From Multifurca ochricompacta (Eukaryota; Basidiomycota; Agaricomycetes; Russulales; Russulaceae), in contig WTXG01000012.1 of assembly GCA_022496185.1 (NCBI GenBank), positions 186,001-250,000 on the forward strand: DNA of 64,000 nt, read 5' to 3'. The position numbers and the translations under genes were made by a program. The notes under the pieces were generated by a model. The model searched no databases. It had not been told where the DNA came from and worked only from the letters and a program-made list of their open reading frames with translations. Below are positions 45,200 to 56,921 of this stretch, in pieces (within the stretch, counting starts at the first letter, position 1; each line of letters opens with the position of its first letter).

Positions 45200-46479
45200 T
45201 CATTCTCGCTCGTTTAGGAATGCATCTAGCTCGTCGTCTAGCTCCTGCTGACTCTTCTGTCGCCTTTCGTGCCGACTACTCATCTCCCTACTCTCCTTCT
45301 CATCCCACTCTCCCCTCCGCCTCGGACCGCGGATACCGTCTCCCGGCGGTCTACCTTTTGCTCTTCCTATTAGTCTCTGACTTGTGATACGAGATTCCAG
45401 ACTCCTCCCGGACTCTACATCCTCGTCCTCCGTAAAGTGGGCACGCATTCGTGATGTACGTTCCAGTAGCGACTTTTCCCTTCCTGTCCTCCTCTCGATG
45501 TAGTCCGCACGCATTTTTGATGGAGGGCTTGCTGAACGAGATCCTTCATCACACGAATCCTCGCGCAGGAACGCATCCAGTTCGTCGTCCAGTTCTTCTT
45601 GTCTCCGCCTCTTTGCCTCTTGTGTGTCCTCCATCCTCGCCCCACCACTTGGTTGCCCGCCTATGCCATGCTTGCGGTAAAACTCGCTCCGGCTCCGAGC
45701 GCCGTGTTGTTTCACATCGGTCACTTCCGCCCAGCGTAAGAGTAGGGTGCCCTTGAGGCCCTCGCCCTTGCCTAGACTTGCGTCGATGCGCTCCTTGGGC
45801 GGCCAGAAGGCCATTGGAATAGATTTGGCTTGTACAAAGCCGCGCTCGTCGGGCGTTTCCGATGGTGTACGTTGCAAGAGGGACAGAGCCGTTGTTGCGG
45901 CGACAGAAGAGGTGAAAAGGAGTATGCAGGTAGTGTCATCAACCCATTCGAGTCCGAGCGGATTTGCATCAAGGTGTGTGACGTATTCGAAGATGAACTT
46001 TGTGGATAAATGCGCAATTGGCGGTCCGTGTAAGAGTAACGCGTTTGGTCTTTGAGTGCTATCATCTGACATGAACTCGTGCATAAGGATTGGATGATAC
46101 GGCAGAAGGATATCAAGGATGGTGTTGTACCTATACTCATCTCCAGTCTGCCCACGGCATCGATTTGTTCCTCTTCATTGTCTCGTTTCCTCTAATACAG
46201 TACGACGGTTGAGACGTCAAAGAGTTCGACATCTTCATTAGGGCCTTCGGGGCGAATTTAACGACATTATCACACTCGCACCTTGCTTCCGCGGGTGAGA
46301 TTCGCCTCTGAGAGCAGATAAACTTTGGAACGGCCAATACGATCGGCAAGTGACGCAGATATCGTGGGTTCCTCACCCTCTACTTGGTCTTCATAACCTG
46401 TGACGTCTTCGTCATAAGAGAGGAGGATTGATGGAACTGCCTCTGCCACTAGTCCATCATTTTCTGGGAGGATATCCAT
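45200..46479 (-). CDS. NCBP3-like nuclear cap-binding protein
   Basis: The N-terminus is acidic (MDILPENDGLVAEAVPS), and a short exon ends near a Lys/Arg segment. The RRM-like core reads ALLLHGPPIAHLSTKFIF and LEWVDDTTCILLF, corresponding to the WLDDTSC-type motif of human NCBP3. Then comes LLRWAEVTDVKQHGARSRSE with FYRKHG, equivalent to the conserved RS-Y-K-G segment. The C-terminal half is charged and repeats ELDDELDAFL twice, an ending also seen in mRNA-export adaptors. NCBP3 is known in animals as an alternative cap-binding partner of NCBP1, linked to ARS2 and TREX. The fungal assignment rests on these motifs. It diverges from THO2, a TREX subunit gene. Confidence 0.68.
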
Positions 46480-46777
46480 TATATAAGGGGTATGTATGCG
46501 TATGAGATGAGTTATGAGATGAAAGAGTACTCTGTGTGGTGGCGGAAGCCGAATTTTGCTTGCTTGTTTTCTTGTTGTTGTTGTTGTTGTTGTTTGCACT
46601 TGACCCTTTGGCTTTGACTTTGAATACGGGTACGGGTCAACACTGGACTCACCCACCACTACATCACTCACCACCACAACAACACACACCCTTCACAAGT
46701 TTCTTTTCCTTTCCTTTCGCGAATTCATTTTTATTTTCGCTGAAACTCGTCTTTTTGGGTCTGCGTTCGCACAAGTT
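46480..46777. promoter_or_regulatory. Divergent promoter, NCBP3-like and THO2
   Basis: 298 bp between start codons. Includes a TTG repeat (46571-46594), a CACCACTACATCACTCACC-like stretch and a T/C-rich leader before the THO2 ATG. Confidence 0.65.
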
Positions 46778-49700
46778 ATGGATGTTGTGGAAAAGACTCG
46801 AGGCTTTCTCTTCAGTTGGTCCAAGTCTGGAGAGGCCGACTGGTACCCTCTCTTCCTTGTCTCTAAATCCCCCTTCTCATTGAATTCCTCTAGTCGCAAA
46901 TATTTAATACAACTACATTCCACACCGGCAGATTCCAATGCTGTCGACGCACTCGTCACGGCATATTACACTCTCCTGTCTGCCACACTCTCCCTCTGGC
47001 CACCCAAGCACCCTCTTATACCGACCGCCTTTGCGGCGTTCGTGAAGAGTATGATGCTGAGTCTTCCCTCTTCATCTCAAGACACGCCGTCACCGGCCGC
47101 CACTGTACTTGGCGAGCTCCTTGTTGATACCATGTGGTCGATCGACTCTCAGTTGGACGACGTTATTGCAGACTCCAAGGCTATAATTGCGGCGCAGTCA
47201 GAGAAGGAGAAGGAAAAAGAGCAGGCTAACTCCCGGGTGGAAGAGTCGGTTGCCGTGCTGAGCAGGGACGCCGCGACGAAGGACAAGGCGACACTGCTTG
47301 AGGTTGTCAAACTACTACTGGTGCGTCAATCTTTTCCAATAAAATGAAAGGTATTTCTGACCAACGTTCGTTCTCCTGCGTATAGAAGGATGGCGTCGTA
47401 AGTCCGGGCCTCTGCAGAGAACGGTTAGATATGTCACTCGTTGCGGGGGTGGGCCTCATCTTGGACAAGCCCTCGTTCGATAAGAAGGAAGTACGAGCGC
47501 GCACAGGCTTGTTGTGCGTATCCCCCTTTTTTTGCCATCATTTCTAGGTCATTCTATTCATACCTGTTCTCTCGTAGCTACAAGCAAAACAAGCTAAACC
47601 TCCAACGCGAGCAGTCTGAGGGTTTCTCCAAGCTTATCACCGAGTGACTAGTGCCCTCCCTGCGCCACATTCTCCAGCCACTGGCCTCCCTTTGGATCCA
47701 TTGTCTATCATTCCAGAACGTGTACAGCCTATATGGGAGCGTATCGTCAGCCTCATTGGGTACTTTGACCTTGACCCAAACAGGGCTCTTGATGTCATCC
47801 TGGACCTCTTTTCCACGTACCTCACGACACACTGGAGCTTCTTCCTCGTGTTACTCAGCTTGTCGCCGTGGAAAGGTCAATGTGGAAGTCTAACGTGGAT
47901 TAATGAAGAGAACGCCGAACCGATGAAAGTGGAAGCTGGTCCTTCAAAGTTCCATGACAAGAGTTTGGATGAAGTTTTGAGGATGGCTGAGAGCACGAGT
48001 TTGTCGAAGACTTTGCCAGCCCAGTCCACGCCTCGCGTCATGGCGCAGGTACTCGGCTTCAAATTCCGTCACTATCAGGTTCGTCGCGCGTACATATATG
48101 ATGCAAGCAGTTAAATTCAAAGCGCGGTCAGTCACCGGATGTCACAGAGGCCACTCCTCGCCACCTTTATCTCACTGCTGCACTCCTCATTCGAGAAGAT
48201 TTCATTACCCTTGACGACCTTTATCCCCATATCTCCCCTACGGATGATGACTTGGAGAACAAGGGATACAAGGCGTACATGGCCTCTGTTGACGCACGTA
48301 TTGACAGCGCCAAGGTTTCTCAGCTTGCCATGGCCGCGCCTCTGGAATCCTCGTCTCAACCGGCCTCCTCGCGCCTCGCTCCCCCACCCCCAGAAGCAAA
48401 GAAGCCTTCTTCCCCAAGCCCTGCGTCTGAGTCGAGATGTCCGCCAAACCAGAAAGTCGGCCTACTGATTGCGCTCCTTTCCATTGGCGCGCTCCGACCC
48501 GCCGTAGCACTCCTCACTAATTTCGCTGGCTCGTCGATGCCCACCCAGAGGTTGCGGATTTGCTCATTCGCGTAATGAAACACTCGCTTGCGACGCTTTA
48601 CGATCAGTATTTGGTCACGAAGCCTCGCAACCCGTCCAACGTCCATCCTCGCGCGCGTTGGGGTGCTACTGGCGTGGTGCCCGCACCCGCACGCAAACCT
48701 GTACTAACGCTGTGCGCACCAATCCCACCCGGGACAAGTACTGTAGATTTTGTTTATTTCTTTCCCTTCTGGGTGGACCGAGTGCCCATATGTAGTACAC
48801 TGGATGACTTGGTAGATGTCATTGAACCGCTAATGGCGTTTGTGGGGCTTCACATGTCCCGGGACCCCGTATTCTTGACCAAATTCGCGAGGTTAGGAAG
48901 GTTGCACATCGCGTCGACAGTGCGTCGACCAGTTTGATTCCTTCTTGGACGCCCCCCTCTGACCGGTTGTCAGCTCGAGACCGACCCGGCGACAAAGAAA
49001 CCCGTTGGCATGCCCGACTTGGAGCACCCGATTTGTAAGTTCTGGCACAAGATCCTCCGCGTCTACTTCCTTCCTGCGCTCCCCCTCATCCGTGGCAACG
49101 CGGTTTGCACCGTTGAAATCTGGAATGTGATTCGCCAATTCGAAACGACCGTACGCTGGAAGTTGTATGGGGAGTGGAAGACACGTACATACACGACACA
49201 TCCCGAACTACGCGTCCGCGCCGTGCAGGTGGACCGCGAGTCTAAAGGTATCCTGCGGCGGCTATCGCATAATACCATCGATACACTTAGCGGGACGGTT
49301 GCGAAGATCGCGCATAGCAACCCGTGCATCTTTTTCACCAACGCTGTCAACCAAATTATGGCGTATGACAATCTGGCGAGCGTCGTGGTGCAGGCACTGA
49401 GGTATGCAACGAACATGGGGTTCGATGTACTGGTGTACATCATCCTGGATGCGCTGGCAAATCCGCACAAGGAACGGGTTAAGGACGATGGAGTGAACAC
49501 ATCTGATTGGTTACAGAGTGCGTCCACACTTAGTCCTTCTGATGTCATTTGTACGTTGACCGCTTCGCGGATAGGTCTTGCCTCCTTCACTGGGATGCTC
49601 TTTCGACGCTACTCGGCGGACCTTACACCCCTTCTCAAATACATTGTGCATCAACTGTATGCTGGCCAGACGACGGAGATTGTCGTCCTGCGCGAGCTTA

Positions 49701-52700
49701 TGTGGAAGATGGCAGGGATTGAGCCATTGCCGAGCCTCTCTGACACGCAAATTGCCGCCATGGCCGGCGGTCCGACTCTTCGGATCGAAGCGGTTGCATC
49801 TTCGGCGCGTGGCGCACGACTCGATCCTGGCGATGCTGTCCTCAAGGGCCCGCAGCGCCTTGGCAAAGCGTTGCTAGACTCACACCTTGCGCTCCCACTG
49901 CTCGTGCAGGTTGCGCAGCAACGACAGTCCGCCGTGCACAAGATCCCTGATGCACACCTCAAGTCGCTCGCTAGTTTGTACGATGCTGTAAGCCGCCTTA
50001 GACTGTGTCTCTTCAGGAATAATCATGTATTGATTGATATTGCAGACTCATGGCGTTTTACTTCAGTATCTTGAGCTACTGACCTCCCCGGCTGTTATCC
50101 AACCCCAAGACTATGCGCAGAAGGTGGTACCGACCCTTGCCGAACTGGGCGAGAAGTATGACATCTGTCCGCCGATCTGCATGCAGATTATACGTCCTAT
50201 ATTACATTCAAGTCTATTGGCTACTGCGCTTGCGGCAGAGGAGCAGGAGCGCGTTGCCAACGAGGAAGCTGAAAAACGGTTAAAGGCGGCCCTTGCAGCG
50301 AAGAGAGACCCGAGCATCGCCATTTCGCGCATTGCCTCCCCTGCTGTTGGGGAAACTAGCTTGTCTGAGACACCTGCACTTGTAGAGTCCAAAGCTGGCT
50401 CTTTAGAGGCCAAGCCATCGGAGGATGTTGTGATGGAGAATGGTGATTCACAGACCCCCACCGTCTCGTCCGCTTTTGAGGTCAGTGCGCGTCATCTTAT
50501 CGTATTTTTTAACCGCGTCACGTCTTATGTCATTTTATTCAGGGTCCATGGGTCCCTGAGATGAGAGCATTGTTTGAAGATGTGAAGAAGATAGCTCCCA
50601 AGGTGGCCTACGATATTATCGGGTCAGTTACAGGCTTTTACCGCCGCGCATCAATGTTACAAGTCGCTCATGTCTGTCTAGGCCTGGTTTCTATCTCACG
50701 TTCTGGCAGCTGTCGACATACGACCTTGCACCACCCGCGGCTAGGTATGAAGAGGAGGGCGCTGTTCTGCGTTCGCTCAGCCGCCAGGAAGATTCCAAGT
50801 ACACCTTAGCAGATCGCTCTTCTGATAGGACGAAACGGCAAGGGGCGCAGGCTCACCGTGCCCGCCGAGATAGATATGCCCAGTTCGCGCAGACGCTCGC
50901 GCAGGAGCTCAAGGCGCAGGCGGCATCGCGTCGGTACACAATCAAGAGGTTGGCGAAGGAGAAGGCACACTGGTTTTCACACGGCCCGAAGGCGGCAGCT
51001 GTGGCCTCCGCTATCATCGAACACTGTATCCAGCCGCGCTGCTTGCTATCCCCCATGGATGCGGACTATTGTGCTCAAGTCATCAAGGCGATCCATATTA
51101 TGGGTACCCCTGGGTTCAGCACGTTGATGGTATATGACAAGGTGCGTTAGCTTGATGGCACTTTTGTCTCACTATCACCCGTTGATTTGTATCGGACAGC
51201 TTCTTGGGGATCATATCAAGGTTGTTGTTTTCTCTTGCAGCGAATACGAAGCCAGAAACTACGGTCTGTGGAATTTTCCTTGCTAGCCTACATCCTCCTG
51301 GCTTATACCCTTCCACCGTAGGCCGATTCTTGCTCGGCATACTCACCGACTTGTATAAATGGTTCTCGGACGAGGCTTTGTATGAACAGGATAACCGAAC
51401 CAAGATCGGCGGGAGGATTCACTACCTGCCTGGTTTTCAGCAGTCATGGTCCCCAAAGTTTCCGGTAGAGAAGTTGTCGCTGTTAGCATGGCACAATTTC
51501 CAGCAAGTGTTGAGGAAATGGCATCGCAAGCTGTTCAAAGTGGGTCTACTGTTTTGTACCCCAAGCCCGGCAACTTGGCTGATCCGTTATCAAAGTCGCT
51601 GGCGGATTGCATCAAGACGAATGAGTTTATGCACGTCTATAACGCCATTATTGTCCTTAAGGAGATTCTACCTGTCTTCCCACTGTCAGCTGTTATCGAC
51701 CTGACCGGCCCGCCCTTGAACCAAGTTATCGAAACGTTCATCGAGAAAGAAGAGCGTGGTGATTTGAAGATTCTAGCCAGAGCGTTCGTAGTTGGACAAT
51801 TTCGCACCTCTGTACCTCATCTCATCACGAGTTCTTCAGGTATCACGCCAGCCTCAAAAAGCGGGAACACCTTTGGGCCCCTATGAGCGTGCCGTCCAAG
51901 GTGAGAATCAGCGGTTGGCGGAAATTGCGTGCTGAACTCGGATTACAGCTGAAGAGCGCTGCACCCTCCCCTCGACCTTCCACTCCTGTCCTTGCACAAC
52001 CCCCAGGCGACAAAAAGAAAATCGTTGAGCTTGCCGTCCCATCTTCAGATCGATCAACGCCATCGGCTTCTCGGCCCCAACCCCAGCCACCAAACGGTAC
52101 CGAAAAACAAAATGCGCTGCCCCCAACAAAACCTGCCGTCGAAAGGTTTGTGTAGTCAGATCACAAATGCCCCTCCAACCTTTTCTGACTCCTTTCACAG
52201 CGTCCCCCGCCCAGAGGTCGTGAGGCGAGTGCGCACCGAGCCAAGAGGAGAGACACCAGGACGATCGGCTGTCAATGGGAATGACGCTGAGTCGAAGTCG
52301 CAACCTATGGAGGTCGACATGCCAACAGTCACTCTAAACAAGCAAGAGGATGCCACCGATGGTGGCCGTCCCTCACCCGTTCCTGCCCTGCTACAAAGCC
52401 GAGAAAGTCCTCCTACTCCCCTCCCAACGCCTGTCGCTACGAGCCTCCCCCCAGTGAAGCAACCCCCACATTCACCACGCGGCCACCGAATTGCGGAGGA
52501 ACGTTCATCGCGATTGGATGCCGTGCCCATGCCACCGCCGAGCGCGCCTAGCCAAACCGCTTCCGCGCAAGAGCTACGTGAGACTGCCAGGCAGTCTATA
52601 CGCAGGAACGACGAGCAGGTCGATGTTAGGGTTATACCTGCAGAGGCTCGCGGTGACTTGCGGCTGAACTCGCCTAGCGCGCGTCGACGATCACAGTCTC

Positions 52701-54270
52701 CGCCAACACGGCCAGGCACTCGGAACGCGAGCGCGGAGAGCCGGACAAGTGTAGAAAGACTCGCGGATCGTGGTGAGGCAGACCGAGTTGACGACCGTCG
52801 TCTCGAACGGGAGAACAGCCGGCAAGATGCTTATGCTTCAGACCGACGCGAGCATCGTCGCGAACGTTCGGAACGAGAGCGTGAACGCGAGCGTGGCAGG
52901 GATCGCCATGGGGATCGAGAACGAGACAGGGAACACCGCGAGCGTGAACGAGACCCCGAACGGGACAGAGACAGACGGGAACGAGAGCGAGAGCGTGATA
53001 GGGAAAGAGAACGTGACCGTGACCGGGAACGCGGTGACCGGCACCGACGGGACGAAAAGGATCGCGATCGGGAGGGTAGGAAGGACCGCGACGTCAGTGG
53101 CCGATCGGTGCTTCCCGTGGAAGACCGTAGTCAGCCTGCTCGTCCGGGACATCGCTCCGCTGCCCCCACTGATGACACGCTCGGAAAGCGAAGAAGACTC
53201 GCGGATGATGACGTATGTTAACACCCTCCTTCACCAAGCCGCTTACCATAACGATCATATCCTCCCGTCGGTCGTGTTGACAGTCCGACCGTGCCTCCAA
53301 GCGTAGCTCTCGAGAAAAAGGCCGTGAAGACCGCAGCCGGCGGACCTCTGACAAGGAGAAAGATCATGAACGTATGCGAGAATCAGATCGGCGTCGGCGA
53401 GACCGCGAGGAAGACGTCGACGGACGTCAGGCACCTCCGGAAAAGGTGCGACCTTAGTTGGAACCCCTCTTTACCCATAGACGGCTGAACAGGGTTGTAA
53501 TCGAAAGAAGCCTTCGGAAAAGCGTGTACTTGACAATGGTCCTCCGACTCCATCTCTGCCGCCCACGACGCCGTCTGCTCCTCGGGCCATGGCGACCGGT
53601 GAGCCGGCGCGAAATGGAAAGCCGGATGCCGGTGTACGTGAACGTGAACGGGAACGGGAACGGGAGCGTGAGTGGGTGCCGCGCGAAAGTGCACAGCAAC
53701 ACCACCGAGAACGGGATTCCGGTGCTGGTGCTGCTGTGCTGCTGCTGCTGTGCACGCTCGGGATATGCCGTCGTTAGTGAGCAGTATTGGACCAAACGCC
53801 AGGGTGGGTACACCGCCAATTGCCGAGCCCAATTCGGGGAGTTTTCTCTCGCGTATCGGCGGACCATATCGCTCGCCTCCGACGGCGTCCAATTCATACC
53901 GTTCGGATATTGGAGAGCAACGTAGTTGGCCGGATGACGAATGGGATGCTATTCGTAAACGAACTCTATCTGGTGCGTATTCTTACTCGCCCCGATAGAA
54001 CTGGGGCCAGAATTAACTGACCGAGAAACAAACAAAAACAAAACAAAAAAAAAAAAAACGTAATGATTCGTTCAGACCGGGAAAGAAACTCTATGGAAGA
54101 CGTGCCGCAGGCTTGGGCTCGGACTCACAGTTGCCAAACGGCCACGTATTAATCGTAATCGGTATGCGACAGGTCCACCAGCGAACGGTTTAGCTAAAAA
54201 ATTATTGCCTATCGACCCTGGCGCTAATGACAATGACAAGCCGCGGGCCGTACGGAAGGACTATGATTGA
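46778..54270 (+). CDS. THO2: THO complex subunit 2
   Basis: A 7.5-kb gene with many short introns. The start is MDVVEKTRGFLFSWSKSG. Conserved pieces in order are SFDKKEVRARTGL and YKQNKLNLQREQSEGFSKL, IGYFDLDPNRALDVILDLF, MAQVLGFKFRHYQ and TKFARLGRLHIAST. After these come LPALPLIRGNAVCTVEIWNV, FETTVRWKLYGEWK, RRLSHNTIDTLSGTVAKIAH, NQIMAYDNLASVVVQALRY and TGMLFRRYSADLTPLL. Further on are PGFYLTFWQLSTYDLAPP, MDADYCAQVIKAIHIMGTPG, NYGRFLLGILTDLYKWF, NFQQVLRKWHRKLFK and ADCIKTNEFMHVYNAIIVLK. The C-terminal third is a disordered Arg/Glu/Asp repeat region, and the last exon ends KPRAVRKDYD. THO2 is the large scaffold of the THO/TREX complex, coupling transcription with mRNA export. One-base losses near 47642 and 48521 break the frame; most other frame changes are ordinary introns. 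The join near 51780 is uncertain. Confidence 0.93.
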
Positions 54271-54528
54271 TTGATGTTTGTTGATAATTGATGATAATTA
54301 ATGCTCTGCTCTGCTGTGCGTGTGCCAGTAGTAACAGTACCGGTGCCGGTATGATGGCAATGCCTCATTTCTCATTATTACCGCCTACTCCAAATGCCAG
54401 TTGTAGAATACATGTCCCACCGTTCATCACTATGTAATCTCCGCGGGGAGAAATAGTTGTGTTGTGTGTGAGTATGTGATAGATATAAAGATAAATGCGA
54501 GTTGAATCGCAGCCAGACAATAATATGA

Positions 54529-55607
54529 CTACCGTTTTATGAGTGTGAGGAATTCTTCGCGCGTCTTTTGTTGTGTGCGGAAGCAGCCGAGCATACAGGA
54601 AGTTGTCGTGATCGAGCCCGGCTTCTGAACCCCGCGCATGGTCATGCATAAATGGCTTAATACAGGAACGGTAAGGGCAGGGGGGGGTGGAGAGTGGGTG
54701 AGTAGGATAGATGTGAATGTGAATGTGAATGTGGGAGGGAGGAGGGAGGAGGTAAGTGAAGCTATGGCGGAGAATAATGTCATTTGGAACGTACGTGGCC
54801 TCCATAACGACTGCGACCCCGCGAGGTTTGATAGCCTCTTGTACGCAGAGGGCTATCTGCTTCGTCAAACGCTCCTGCACTTGGAGACGACGGCTGAATG
54901 TCTCGGCGATACGTGCGAGTTTAGAGATGCCCAAAACGAGCTTGTTCGGGATGTATGCTATGGCAATCTGCGGATGTGGCGAACGTAATGCTGTAAGTGG
55001 CCAAATCATCGGGACTGGGGAAGTGAAGTGGAAATAAAATAAAGTGAAATAAAAAAAAAGAAAAAGAAAAGTAGCGCAATGGGAGAAATGAAATGAAAAT
55101 GGATCTACGCGCGGAGAAACAAACAAACCTTGCCAGTGAAAGGGACGAGATGATGTTCACACAAGCTAGAAATGTCGATGTCACGAACGAGAACCATTTC
55201 GTCATGGTCCTCTGCGAAGACGGCACCATTGATCACATCTGCGCGGGAAAATATTACCTTTTTCAGTATTTGGGGGTGAAGTGGAGGAGGGCCAAAAAAA
55301 AAATGGAGGGGATGACGATGAAGAAGAAGAAGAAGAAAAAGAAACCTGGCAAGCGGTCCTCATAACCTTTGGTCATCCACATCAAAGCCTGGGCGTATCT
55401 TTCTGGAGTGCGAAGGAGACCCTCTCGATCGGGATCTTCGCCAATGCATTCGAGAACTGTACGCACAGCCGCAGCGAGCCTAGTTTTTCGGGCGGCATTT
55501 TCAGAAGGGGATGCATTGAGGCGAGAAAGGGTTGACTTTGCTTGTGATGAAGAATGAAGAAAAGAAATAATGGGGTGGGGGTGGGGGTGGGGGTGGGGAG
55601 AATGAGT

Positions 55608-55650
<43 letters not shown>

Positions 55651-56131
55651 AATGTGGAAATGAGAGTAAAAAGATTAGATTAAAAAACCAAATAAAAATT
55701 CAATGAGACGTACCAGGCCAGCCGAGACCGTTTACATCAGGAAGGGGACTATTTCGATCTTGGGGTGCAGTTGTGGGAGGAGAGGATGAACCTGCTGATG
55801 CTGATGTAGGACGAAAGCCGTAACCTTCGTAAGGAGGTCTAGCGAGAAATTCATCCGGTACTCTGTTAAGGCGATCCACTACCTCTTCTACTACTGACAA
55901 CGGGTCAAGATTATTATGACTTGCGGGTGCGGGTAAATCTCCGCGATCATGTTCGTGTTCATGTTCATGCTCGTGTTCGTGTTCGTGTTCGTGTTCGTAG
56001 CCGTTTCCATTTCCGTTTCCGTTTCCGTGTCCGTGTCCGTGTCCATGTCTCTGTTCATGTCCATGTCCATGTCCATGTCCGTGTCCATGTCCGTGTCCGT
56101 GTGATGGTTCCGGTTCCGGTTCCGGTTTCAT
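54529..56131 (-). CDS. GTP cyclohydrolase I with histidine-rich N-terminus
   Basis: Exon 1 (56131-55714) begins with Pro-Glu repeats. It then has about eight His-Gly pairs, a second run of His-Gly and Gly-Asn pairs, and about nine Glu-His pairs, followed by [18 protein letters not shown]. After a repeat-bearing intron comes the enzyme: [50 protein letters not shown] and the catalytic/zinc motif [14 protein letters not shown]. Then [38 protein letters not shown] and [20 protein letters not shown] follow; the end is EEFLTLIKR. It converts GTP to dihydroneopterin triphosphate, the first step of folate/pterin synthesis. The zinc ligands Cys and His in CEHH and the MCM cysteine are present. The His-rich extension is not part of the usual enzyme. 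Confidence 0.93.
55571..55598 (+). repeat. GGGGTG tandem repeat in GTP cyclohydrolase intron
   Basis: About four to five copies of a G5T-type unit, lying in the first intron of the minus-strand gene. Confidence 0.8.
55611..55653 (+). repeat. GTGAAA tandem repeat in GTP cyclohydrolase intron
   Basis: About seven perfect copies of the hexamer GTGAAA, in the first intron of the minus-strand gene. On the coding strand this is a TTTCAC pyrimidine-rich repeat close to the 3' splice site region. Confidence 0.9.
55940..56105 (-). repeat. Coding hexanucleotide repeats of the His-rich tract
   Basis: Hexamers of the type GAACAC (Glu-His), GGAAAC (Gly-Asn) and GGACAC/GGACAT (Gly-His) repeated in the reading frame of GTP cyclohydrolase exon 1. 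Codon wobble (CAC/CAT, GAA/GAG) shows the tract has diverged since expansion. Confidence 0.9.
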
Positions 56132-56921
56132 ATTAATTTAATAGAGTAGAGAAGAGAGAGAGATATAGAGATATAGAGATATTGTACAGCACACCGGTGC
56201 AAGCAAGCAACACTGGGCACTAGTGAAGAAGGTTGACTCGGAGATCCGAAAGGGTAGCCAATTTTTGGTTACACAATTACCATTTATTAAAACTTCTCTG
56301 ATCGCTCTTTCTCTGTCCGTTCGTAGCCTTTTCTTTTCTCTTTTCTCTTTCATTCATTCTTTCTCCGATTGATTCTCTCTTTCTTGGAAATTTATTCCAA
56401 CCATTCGGTAAATAAATCACTTTTGTGGAAGTTTGATACCGATACCGACACCCGTTCCCCCCCTTCATTTCATTTTTTCATATTCATTCATCGAATCCAT
56501 CCATCCATCGTCATCATATACACATACACATACACACACGCATACAATCCACTCCTCTCCCTCTCCCCCTCCCTCCCCCCCCCCTCTCCCTCCCCATCTC
56601 CCCATCCTAACCCGTCTCATCCCCTCCCCCCCCCTTCCATTCCCTTCCATTCCCCTCCCCTCTCCCTCTTTTTCCTTCTTTTACCTTCATTCGATCTCTT
56701 TCCCCCCAAAAAAATAAATTAATAAAAATAAAATAAAAAATAAAACCAAATGGTTAATTCAACCCCTGACATGGCCGACACAGCCAATCACCTCATATGT
56801 TTAAGTCTGCTATTATACGGCATTCATTCCTACCTCAATCATCCTTTTTTTTTCCTCCCCTTTCCCCCTTCCCTGCTTCCTCCTCCTCCTCCTTCTCTTC
56901 TCTTGACCACTAACAATTATC
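56132..56921. other. Low-complexity divergent intergenic region
   Basis: About 790 bp between GTP cyclohydrolase I and the ABC transporter gene. Contains GAGATATAGAGATATA repeats (56155-56180), CATA/CACA repeats (56515-56545), C-rich runs (56560-56660) and an A-rich stretch (56705-56745). Presumed promoters of both genes; no coding region. Confidence 0.6.

Noticed and set aside
48890..49000. Apparent frame break in THO2 after HIAST
   Set aside because: Explained by an intron (GTGCGT to TTGTCAG) joining to LETDPATKKPVG.
55940..56105. Possible CRISPR-like array
   Set aside because: Units are 6 bp, have no spacers and are in the reading frame of a gene; this is a eukaryotic genome.
55921..56136. 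+ strand Arg/Val-repeat frame
   Set aside because: Antisense reading of the His-rich hexamer repeats in GTP cyclohydrolase exon 1.
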